A stretch of 64,000 nucleotides of DNA from positions 2,108,001 through 2,172,000 of the forward strand of contig JAQOTA010000054.1 of assembly GCA_029532415.1 (NCBI GenBank), in the 5' to 3' direction. This stretch comes from Marasmius tenuissimus. Lineage: Eukaryota > Basidiomycota > Agaricomycetes > Agaricales > Marasmiaceae. Of this stretch, positions 54,759 through 64,000 are shown piece after piece. Every line of letters begins with the position of its first letter. Within the stretch, counting starts at the first letter, position 1. The translations under genes were made by a program, and so were the position numbers. The notes beneath the pieces were generated by a model. That model did not search any database and had not been told where the DNA came from. It saw only the letters and a program-made list of their open reading frames with translations.

Positions 54759-57700
54759 ATGCAAGACCAGGAAATGTTGGATATCTCACCTGCTTCTCAT
54801 GACTCTCATCTCGAATCTGGAGGCGAAGCACTCGAGTCGCCGTCTCAGTCTACCTCTGACCCAACCTTGTCCCTGCGCGCTGCTGCACTCTCAACATTGA
54901 AGTCAAAGAGACGAAGACCAGCAAGTTCACAGTCCTTTGTATCCCAGCGTCGTCCAATCATGACCGATAACTCGGTTCAGCTTGACTATGGCCAGGACGA
55001 TAGCGAACCTCCAAAATCTGACGCTTATTCGACGCAATTACCTCTAGATGCCTCAGCAGAAGGTCTGGAAGACATGTTAGCTCGTGAAGAAGGCGAAATA
55101 AGCGACTCAGAGGAAGCTGCAGCTCAGCCAAAATCCGTCGAACAACCACCAGAGTCATCGTCATCCAGCATACAGCACAATACAGAAACCACGACATCAC
55201 CTGGTACACACTCGCCAAATACCAAACCGTCTTCATTACTAGACGAGTCTGTGCCACTCAAGACAGAATCACCTCCACCACAGTCCGACCTAGTCGATAG
55301 AATATCGGATCCTGAAAAATCTCCGTCTGCTGTCGAGCCGACGGATGTCATGGACGTGGATACATCCGGCCCTTTCGTTGATGAAGATCACGTTCGGCCT
55401 GGCCTCAATAGTTCGTATCCCATTTCTTTTGTAAAGCCGTGATTCTCAACGTCTTTCCTTCTCAGTGACTCAAGGCCAATACGACACCGCCAAAGATATT
55501 GTTCTTGACCTTCTAGGCTGGGGTGTGCCACCCGGCTATTTAGTCGACTGTGGTCTCAGTCGTGAAATTGTGTTTTATGTGTTCAGCGAGCTGAATTTAC
55601 GTTTGCCGGACGGTTTTGAGACGCACGATTTGGTACCGTATAATCCCTCCACAGTGGGGTTGTTGGTTCGCGCTCCTGCTTTTACGCGCGCTGAACCTTC
55701 CTCCACCCCAACTCCTGGGTCGCCGTCAAAGATTGATGGGTCCACGGACGCTTCCACACTCCACAATATGGAGAAACAGCGTAGGGAGGAACTCCTTGCT
55801 CGCAAGGCAGCTTCACGCAAGGATAGAGGGCTGATGCCTGATTCTCCCGGCGGGTACCCTCCAGATATCCGTAACGGGGATTCGGAGGCATCTGTCCCAA
55901 CGGAGACCGTGGACGACTTCCTAAAGACTATCGAGTCAGGAGATGAACCTCCTCGCAGCCACAGCGCACCGCAAAATTACGATCCAATGGAGGTAGATGG
56001 ATCGGAACGTGGAAAACAAGACGCGGATGTCGAACAGGATGCGACCACAGAACCACCCACATCTGCCTCCATCCCTCCGGCCTCTGCCGATTCCGCTTTC
56101 GATCAAACCAGCCGGCGCTCCTCCAGCAGTGGTGACGTCTCTGTCTCCAGTGCAAGCGGTCAGAAACGCGGCACCAAGCGCCCCGTGGCTGCTGACTTTG
56201 TGGATTTCGACCATTCACCACACACAGCGAATGGACATACGCACCCTGCTTTGAAGCGAAAAACAGGGAGCTTTGCTAGCCTCAGCACGAATCGGAGATG
56301 CGTAATCGATCTCAGCGATGATGATGAGGGAGATGGTGCACGTTCGCGAGGGGATGATCATGAACCGCCCGTGGTGGCGCCGCTGGTACCTGTCGATGAA
56401 CACTCCACACACCCCGTGGGCCCACCGAGTGCTACGTCGACTCCTCGAATATCGTCACCTGGTGCCCTCGCCGAGAAGGAGAGGCAGATAGAGGAAATGC
56501 GGCAGATGATTGCGCACCGCGAAAAGTACAAGAGTTTGAGGTTCAAGGTACGATTTACCACTCTGATGAGAATCCGACAAAGCTGTCTCTGATCTTGGAA
56601 TAGAAAACTACTGCGCCGACCTCCGCCGATGGCGCAGAAACGCCTCTCTCGGTCAAGCAAGAAGAGCAAGAAGAGCAAGATATGCCATCGGCATCTGACG
56701 CTACAAAAGCATCCTCAAATGGAACGTTCGAAACGATGGATGTTGGTAAGTGCTATCTCCAACGAATTCTGAAGGCAGCAATACTTATACGCGAGTGGCA
56801 GACACCTCAGCCGACAAGGCAATCAAAGCACCCATGAACGGACGAGATGGTATGCGATTGAGATCGATGGATGGGCACAGGGCATTCACTCAATTTCATT
56901 GTCTGCAGGTGATGATCACTCCTCTGTGGCTTCAACGCCGCCTCCTAAGGGTCCTCTATCAATCTCTTGTACCTTCGCTTCCCACTTACCTTTTTGGGCT
57001 CCCTTTGTCTCTCGTCTTCTAGATGAACACAAAAAAACCTCGAATGCGACCCAAAATCCGGCGCAATCGTCCGTTGGAGGCAAGTTGGTCTTGTGGACTA
57101 CATCTTCCCATTGTGTGCTCATCTTGCCCACTTCCCTTCCTTCCTTCATTCTTCCTTTTCGCTTCTTCCTTCATTATTGGCTCGCCACTTCCCCTGCACC
57201 CGCGCCGGCGTTTCCAGCCCCGGACGTCGAAGCTCAGAGTGATCAAGCGGCAAGACACCTTTCCTTAAGCCTATCTGCAGCCATTCCTGACGAACGTTAT
57301 TGCTTGCCTTCATTATTTCTGGTCTCTTTTACCTTTTTGCAAAACAGACCTCATCCGCTCCCCCTCAAGACAAACCACAGTCGGTCGACGTTGAGCCCAA
57401 GTCTTCGTCGGCACAGGTGCGTCTCACGAGTTCGTTTCATTCTTCTTGACACGGATCATATTTCTCATTTTCTCTGACATGTGTTTCATTCAGGCGAACC
57501 CGAAAGCGAAGCAACGCCACCCAGGGCTCGAAGAAAAACAGGACCTGTCACAAGAAGAACCTCAAGTCGATTGGCCGGTCTATAAGTCTATCTTTGACGG
57601 GTACCCTCTCCTCCGCTCTCGCCCCCCGGATATTTCCGAATACTCTTCAATAGCGCAAGCGGACCGATCTCCTTCCTCTTCCACGTTTTCTACTCTACCT

Positions 57701-58260
57701 AGTACATTTTCATTCAGTTCCTCTTCGACTTCATCCACCTCTTTAGATAGTTCTGCTCCTTTACCTGTTCAACGTTCTCACGTCACTGTAGCTCTGCCCG
57801 ATTTGAACCCTCTCAAATTAGGCGCCCTCCTCCAAGCCACAGATCCTTCCAGGCCGATATGTCAGTACGAGATTCCTGGTGGAGGTACCTGTCGGGATAC
57901 GGGATGCGAGGACAACCATCCTAGCAGGATAGGTTTGACTGGCATCGCTTCTTCTCAGCAACAATTGCCCCCTACGATAGAGCCCACCGGTGAGTTGGTC
58001 GCGTGTTGCCTGGCCAAATGAGCTTACCTCTGCATCGTACTCTCCCGTGACCAGATCAAGATACCGCCGAATATCTGACAAACTTTGTGCCGGAGAGTTG
58101 GCAATCGCAATATGGCAGCACACTGGTGTCCAAGATTGTGGCCGCTCTCGAGGAAGCGCGAGTCAAACATCCTTCAATGGCCTTCGATGAGCGTGTCGCA
58201 TCCGCAACGGCTGTGCTAGAGCTGCAACAACGGTCCCCGTCGCCTCTCCCGATTCCATAG
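54759..58260 (+). CDS. Red1/ZFC3H1-like zinc-finger protein of nuclear RNA decay
   Basis: A very long, mostly disordered protein. MQDQEMLDISPASHDSHLES, the EDMLAREEGEISDSEEAAAQ segment (an EEGEI-S motif common in RNA-processing scaffolds), then DTAKDIVLDLLGWGVPPGYL and VDCGLSREIVFYVFSELNLR form an N-terminal block. A coiled segment EKERQIEEMRQMIAHREKYK follows. Far downstream lies CQYEIPGGGTC-RDTGCEDNH, a C-x9-C-x4-C-x3-H zinc finger of the type found at the C-terminus of Red1 and ZFC3H1, followed by AEYLTNFVPESWQSQYGSTL. The stop is at 58258-58260. Red1-like proteins link the exosome to nuclear transcripts (MTREC/PAXT); RRP40 is encoded elsewhere in this window. Many exons between 56550 and 57500 are short and their borders approximate. 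Confidence 0.75.
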
Positions 58261-61200
58261 TCCACTGGGCTTTGTGGCTGGTTATCCTCAATCGCCACTT
58301 GGAGGCACGTTTGAACGACTGACCGGTGCTCCTTGCTTCATGCTGTCGTCGGGACGGATTCTTGGACGCGGACGACACTCGACATTTCAAAGTTTTTCCC
58401 CGATCAGCAAGAGGACAAAGGCGAAAGATTTTTTCGACAGCTGGCTCTCATTTTGATTCAGTTTCGGTTGTTGCTTCAAAGCAGGACAGCGAACGATAGT
58501 CACCCTGCGCCAGCTCGGTGTGTTATGGCTCGCATCATGCGGAGGACGGCCTACGGAATACATATAACGACTTCTTGAAGAACGGAGGATGGAGTAAAGA
58601 GCGCAGTACTAGCGCCACCCTACTGATGTGGATGGAGAAGCACGTTATCCCTCACTTCTTCGTCCATTGTCTAAAACAATGGTTTTTGTCGAGTGTCCCT
58701 AATTTTCGCATTTTGATTGTTTTTGTTGCATGTGTGTATTTCGAATCGCTTTCCCTCGTAGAATCTATATATCTAGGAGTCGAGTTTTCGCATTGTATCC
58801 TGTATCGCTATCGTTGAACAAAGCTATGATTTCGTTTTTTTATGATCGTGATTCCCGGCTCTTGATTAGTTTATGACCGTATTTGGGCGCGAGGCGGGGA
58901 CTTTCCAATCTGGGGCTCGAGGACGCCTATGTTCCTTGGATACAGGCAAACTACAACGGGTCACCAGGAGAAATTTCATCTATTTTCGTTAGCCGTGTAA
59001 GCCCGTTAGTAAAGTCTGGATGGAGTTTTCTTCCCCGCATCCTTTTGGGGACAAGATCTTGTCGACATCACTGGCATCATCGGGTGCAGAACGAATAGTA
59101 AATTCGACTCCAGCCTTCATCCAAGCCTTCCAGACGGTTAATCAACTTACGACATCAACAGGAGATGTGTACGTTGACAGGGCTGCGGACACTGCCTAGA
59201 CACAGAGCAACGTCAATGCAAAGTATCATGTGCTACCCGTACAACATAGTGCTTTTCACAGTCGGAGTTGGTGAGGACTTGGGGATGTCAAGACACACAT
59301 ACCGAGATGACCGCCCAGCGCGTGAGGAAATGGTGGCCTTGTGAACCAAAACCTAGAATAGCTCTGAGGACTTGAAACCCTACCGACCCGACCGCACCGT
59401 AACTTTGTGTTGGCAAAGCACCGTCGCGCGCTGCCTGAATCATTTTTGACGGAACTGTACCAAAGGAAAGCTGGTAAAGCGTGAAGTTTGAATGAAGCCC
59501 TGCATCAGCGCTCGGTTGAAACGGGGCTTTGTCAGAGAGGGACCCCGAGCATGGCAGAGATCTCCTTATAGGTTCCGAGGACGACAGTCGAGTACCATCT
59601 ATCACTCAATACAATTCTACTCAGTGTCGAAATAGAGCGAGTGATTGGGGGACCTACATTGAACAATGGAAAAACGGCGTTCCGTTCATTGGACGTCGAC
59701 CGAGAAAAACCGATCGCCGTTCACAAGGACGCACCTCAGTAGTTGAGTCGCTACAGGTATGAATTACTGGACAGAACGTTGATTGGATCATTGGCAAATA
59801 CGATGGCCGAAGGACCCGACAAACTCGAAGCACTCTTGGACGGTACGGTGGGACAGTGTGATTTGACTCGCGATTAACGACCTGTGAACAAAGGCAGCGC
59901 CTCGAAAGGATCCCATTCAATGTCCTCATCCACGACGTCAGGCCGAATCTTTTCATCTATTCTCAATCTGTAACCTCGGAAACTGGTGATCTAGCCCCCG
60001 TCTGCGTGAAAGACTACCCGACTTCGGGGGGGACGTCCTTGGCAAGCTCGTTCGGTACGTCAAATGGTAAGAGGGTGCAGTCGTCAACGGTGAGCCCGGC
60101 CGTAGTGGGGGGAGTACGGTAGAGTCTTTCATTCAATCATTGAAGGACTGACTGACTACTCAAATACTCATTTATCAATTGCTGGTCACCAGGGAGAGTC
60201 CAATTAAGCACTCTGGCCTAGAGCTGGAAGATTGATTGCTACCTGATTCGTCGTCAACAGCCACAGTGCGGGTGCATTACTTACGACTCGTCGTGCTTGC
60301 CCACGAGGAGGAAATCGCTCGTAGCCTGGACGGACCACCGGAGGAGAGGTCGTCACATACCATGCATGACTACTCGCGATTTCTTGTGGGTATGAAGCTA
60401 CTGTGCACGAAATGGTGATCGCTCTCCCAGCGGGGCCGGGTGCGAAAGAACGTAGCTAGCATATAAGCACACGGACTAGTGTTGTGCACAAGTGTATCTG
60501 GTTCCAAGAACAGAAAATATGATCAGCGCCTTCTTGTGGCACTAGCACCGAAGTTTGCCACACACCTTTGGCGATTAGCTAGTGGGGGAGTGGCATATGT
60601 GAGTCCTATGTCCTCGGCCAGAATAGATTGGTGAAGGGCCTGATCGCTCCCCAAGAAAGAGGAAACTGACAGGACCCTCGACTCATCGACGGTAATCACC
60701 TTCGACTTATTGGAAATTATTGAGACGCCGTTCACAGAAGGAGACCCACACCAAGAATATTCCCAGGTCACCTTCACTAAATCACGTACAAGCACGCGTA
60801 TGAAGGAGTACCGTTACCTGGAGGAGAGGAAGTCCGATCATCATTCCTCCTTTCTTCAGCTATCATTCCATACGCCTATCGATGTCCATCCGCCAAAACG
60901 GGCATTCGTGGGACCTCAAGGGGATACATGGTGTCTGGTGCGGTAGAGCTACTTGACAAGAGCATCACGAGTAAGGCCCACCGACCCGCCCCACCACGAT
61001 AATATCCCGGCCGCTTGAATCACATTGCCTCAGCCGGAGCAAGAGATCCTGCGAACTACGGTTACGCCACCGTCCGATACTTTGCTGGGATCATGCTGAC
61101 CGGATTGAGGAATGTAGCTGCTCCTCAAGTGTGCTGCGGCTGACTTGACCTTGAACCAGGAGTAACGTTATGCGGGACGCCACTTATCGATGAAAGGTAG

Positions 61201-62264
61201 GCGGCACGTAGTAGTTTTGACGTGTCGGTGTCGTTTGAATGCATCGACAGAAGACAAAAAATAGCAAAACTTGTGTTTTTCGTGCTAAAACCTGTTCCAT
61301 TCAGTTGGCATAAATGGTAAGTAAGAACCTCTGAATAATTGCCCGGGACCGGAGAACAGCGCCTGATAAATGACGGAGAGTGTCATTCCTTGGACATGAG
61401 GCGTAGGGCTTGGGCTTGGTCGTTGTTCGCAAACGGTTATACTCGAGACGATTATTGCAAAACATGAGGGCGATTGAAGACTGGACTGAAGCCGAAATAC
61501 CGGGTTTGGAAAGATGGGAAAACTGAGAATCCGAATACGTACACATATCCAGGTGGCGACGCGATGCAGATCTTACAGCAACTTGGGGGGCCGCACGCGG
61601 ACGTAGCACTAATTGGCGCAAGGCGCTGTTCCTGGTTCTGACCTGGTTCTGAGATTCAGAATAGAGGACAGAGGACGCCAGAAGAGCTGGGCGCAGTCTG
61701 GTGAGAATGCGGACAGATGCTATCAATGATGGTGGAGACCCTGAATGAAGCAGGAGACCTGGGAGGACCTGGGTTGATGCGGGCGATACGGACATCTATA
61801 GACCGTGAGATTCTCAATCCGGCAATTGCCAGAGGAGTGCATGCGAGGTGGGCGGGCCGGGAACGGCTGGGCTGGGGTAATCAGCATTTGTTGCGTTAGC
61901 GACGCAGAAATAGGGTACAGGTTTCCTAAAGGAGAAAGGAGTGATCGTGTGACAATGACTCCCATATTTGTAAAAGCTGTGCGCGGAAGCAAAGTGATGA
62001 TAAGATGTGGCTGTTTTTGATTGGTCATGTTTGCTTGGTAAGTTGGGTTTGAGTTGAAAAGGGTTGTTTCCGTTTTCGCTCTCCTCCCATTCCCTTTTCG
62101 GCCAAGGTCTATCCCCTCTGTGTGCAAGTCCCTTGCGCGCGTTCACGTCCCTTCCCAGACCGTGTTCATCGTCACTGTCTTCGCTCCTCATCGTCCTCAA
62201 CGTTCCACTCATCTAGCTGCCCATCACGCAGTCCTTCTCTACATCACCGTCTTCGCCCTCTTCT
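58261..62264. other. gene-poor 4 kb region
   Basis: Short ORFs on both strands, mostly unrelated to anything I recognise. A possible spliced minus-strand gene is listed at 58989-59970, with a further open stretch at 60523-60795 (minus; contains ITVDESRVLSVSSFLGSDQA). 61000-62264 shows nothing convincing; its right end must contain the promoter and long leader of MCM1. No rRNA, tRNA or clear repeat seen. Confidence 0.4.
58989..59970 (-). CDS. possible unidentified multi-exon gene
   Basis: Three separated minus-strand stretches look coding. One is EKIRPDVVDEDIEWDPFEAL-PLFTG (about 59885-59960). The second is LSFGTVPSKMIQAARDGALP, TQSYGAVGSVGFQVLRAILG and FGSQGHHFLTRWAVIS (59290-59480). The third is AVSAALSTYTSPVDV joined to AGVEFTIRSAPDDASDVDKI, LSPKGCGEENSIQTLLTGLH and G-stop at 58989-58991. 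Further upstream, TVDDCTLLPFDVPNELAKDV (about 60030-60100) could be another exon. In-frame stops separate some pieces and one required intron is only 36 nt, so the gene may be eroded. I do not recognise the family. Confidence 0.3.
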
Positions 62265-63493
62265 ATGTCTAAACGACAGCGTTTGGACCCAATGTCTGCA
62301 GGAAATCCAGTTCAGCAAGATCCCCATTCTCTCAACCCCGGTCCAGGTGTTGGCGACGACGCGTTCATTAACGATCACGACGCAGTCGACTCTGCCGGCG
62401 ACGATGACGAGGACGACGAGAAGCCCAAGTCGGACAAGAAAGCGGGGAGACGAAAGATCAAGATCGAGTTCATTCAGGATAAGTCGAGACGTCATATAAC
62501 TTTCTCAAAAAGGAAAGCTGGTATGTGTTCCATCCCCTCTTGCAACATACCGGCTCGCTTCTCACATTCCGTATCCAGGTATTATGAAAAAGGCAATTTA
62601 TATTCCGTTTTTATCTATCCCCAGAAACTCATACTTCTTTGTCATATCAGGCATACGAACTCTCGACCCTTACTGGGACACAAGTTCTCCTTCTTGTCGT
62701 TTCAGAGACAGGTCTTGTCTATACCTTCACCACCGCCAAGCTCCAGCCCCTCGTCACCCAGCCTGAAGGCAAGAACCTTATTCAAGCATGCCTTAATGCA
62801 CCTCATGGTACTCTTCCATCTACCATGCCCGTCGGTACCCCTCTTGGAAGGGCTGCCAATGTGCCATCAGCACCTTCCAACAACATTCCTGGCGGCCTTT
62901 CCATCGGGCAGTCTGGCGGCGGTGTGAAGGAAGATGAGGACGCTGCTCAGGATGAAGACGAGTCTGTCCGAGGTGGTCGAGCTTCTGCCGGGGACAAGCG
63001 TCGTCGTGCTTCGTCCAATGCAACACCCCCGCAGGCTGGCTCTCGCGGCCCTCCTACCTCTCCTCACACTTCTAATAGTGCTATTCCTCCGCCACTCAAT
63101 ATCCCTCCCGGTTCTGCATCGTCCGTCTCTCAGCCTTCATCTGCTCATCCTCAGGGTCCACCTCAACCTCAAATAAATCTCGGCTCCCCCACATCTCCGC
63201 AGCAGTCACACAACACGGTTCCCGGCACGTCTTCGGCTCCTTACTCCCAATCCTACCCCCACCAGCATGCACACTCCCATCACCCGTCCCAGGGCGCAGA
63301 GGGCGGAATGTATGGCACTTCGCCGTCACACATGATGCCTGGTGGTTATTCATACCCCGGGAGTCAGTCGCCACAAACTGGTGGCCAGCTAACAGGACTT
63401 GCGAGTGCTGCCGCTCAGCAACATAGCCACTGGTCACCGACATCCCAGCAGCAGCCGGTAGCAGGCCAGGGTGGGCATTACCAGCGACGGTAG
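62265..63493 (+). CDS. MCM1: MADS-box transcription factor Mcm1 (SRF type)
   Basis: MSKRQRLDPMSAGNPVQQDP, an acidic region (DDDEDDEKPKSDKKAG), then the MADS box [40 protein letters not shown] and the SAM region QVLLLVVSETGLVYTFTTAK. This is almost identical to Mcm1/SRF. The domain is split by intron 62521-62578 (GT-AG), a 14-nt exon 62579-62592 encoding the end of G plus IMKK, and intron 62593-62650, which begins GC (GC-AG type). The long Gln/Pro/Ser/His-rich C-terminal tail (YSQSYPHQHAHSHHPSQ and similar) is a likely transactivation region, and the protein stops after GGHYQRR. It regulates cell cycle and mating-type genes in fungi. Confidence 0.96.
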
Positions 63494-64000
63494 TGGTGAC
63501 CAGATATTGTAGGTAAAAAGTAAACTCGTTTCTTCGTATCTTTCAGGTGGACATTATATCGGGCTCGCCTTTGTATGATGATTATTCTTTTTTTATCGAT
63601 CTTCGCCGTCCTCACATGATGTGAAATGCCTCTCAACTCACCAGTGTATTACCTATGTTCTTTTCCCCCTCTGTTTTACCTATATCCTTAGCTGTCCGAC
63701 GAGATAAACATAGTGTTTATCGCCAATCTCTACGTACAATAACCGTTCTTTTTGCCCTGCTTTCTTGTCTGGTGTTCTTCGTATGTTCCCCGCTCTGAGA
63801 CTAGTTATGCGATCACACTTTATACACCTCTACTGCTCGCCTATCGAAAGCATATCTGTATCTAATGTATAGCGGTACGTTTACGGTGCGTCGATCACCA
63901 ATAGCGAACAATTAGAAACTAGACGCTTGACTGAAATGACTTGTTACGTGAATGAGCCATTCCTCCAGCGTTCCTGTCGTGGTTCTCGAGCTCCTCCATA
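63494..64000. other. 3' flank of MCM1
   Basis: About 500 bases of T-rich 3' UTR and intergenic sequence. No gene recognised before the window ends. Confidence 0.45.

Overview
This window is nuclear DNA of a filamentous basidiomycete, most likely an Agaricomycete. Genes are dense and interrupted by many short (about 50-80 nt) GT-AG introns. Several families are typical of mushroom-forming fungi: DUF6533- and DUF6534-type membrane proteins, a tandem pair of Pth11/fungal-rhodopsin-like membrane proteins and a small cysteine-free secreted protein family. All gene models were spliced by eye from reading frames, splice signals and family knowledge. Ends are usually firm, and internal junctions are mostly, but not always, firm.

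Layout. 1-4.5 kb: 3' end of a Ras guanine-nucleotide exchange factor, then a long proline-rich protein with a linker-histone-like winged helix. 4.5-6.9 kb: gene-poor, with one doubtful ORF and an imperfect palindrome. 6.9-9.1 kb: a DUF6533 membrane protein (minus). 9.6-9.9 kb: a DDE transposase relic. 10.5-18.5 kb: housekeeping genes: F-box/WD40 protein, mitochondrial Rho GTPase GEM1/Miro, a von Willebrand A protein and a Tma23-like G-patch protein. 18.4-25.4 kb: a roughly 3 kb tandem duplication carrying two DUF6534 genes, with a perfect Tc1/mariner-type MITE in the spacer. 25.7-37.4 kb: a compact housekeeping block: deoxyhypusine hydroxylase LIA1, ribosome-assembly factor MRT4, a DPP5-like S9 peptidase, a secreted protein, proteasome ATPase RPT5, NuA4 subunit EAF6, exosome subunit RRP40 and ESCRT-I subunit VPS37. 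Three of its gene pairs are divergent and share promoters of 57-116 bp. 38.6-43.1 kb: a second tandem duplication with two Pth11-like genes, the downstream copy carrying an in-frame stop. 43.7-45.4 kb: an HSP20 gene with three perfect heat-shock elements, then a hAT-type MITE with a perfect 8-bp target duplication. 45.4-58.3 kb: an alpha/beta-hydrolase ending in PKL, NCA2, a second copy of the secreted family, a Ctk2-like cyclin, a wax-synthase-like MBOAT and a Red1/ZFC3H1-like zinc-finger protein. 58.3-62.3 kb: gene-poor, with a possible but unidentified minus-strand gene. 62.3-63.5 kb: an MCM1/SRF-type MADS-box factor whose conserved domain is encoded across a 14-nt microexon.

Functionally most of the window is core eukaryotic machinery (signalling, mitochondrial morphology, translation-factor modification, ribosome assembly, proteasome, chromatin, RNA decay, ESCRT, CTD kinase). 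Into this are set faster-evolving blocks of orphan membrane and secreted proteins that have grown by local duplication and been visited by DNA transposons. I found no dedicated new defence or biosynthetic system. The most interesting material is the two receptor-like tandem duplications with one damaged copy, the paired cysteine-free secreted proteins, the two well-bounded MITEs, the triple-HSE promoter and the unusual splice architecture.
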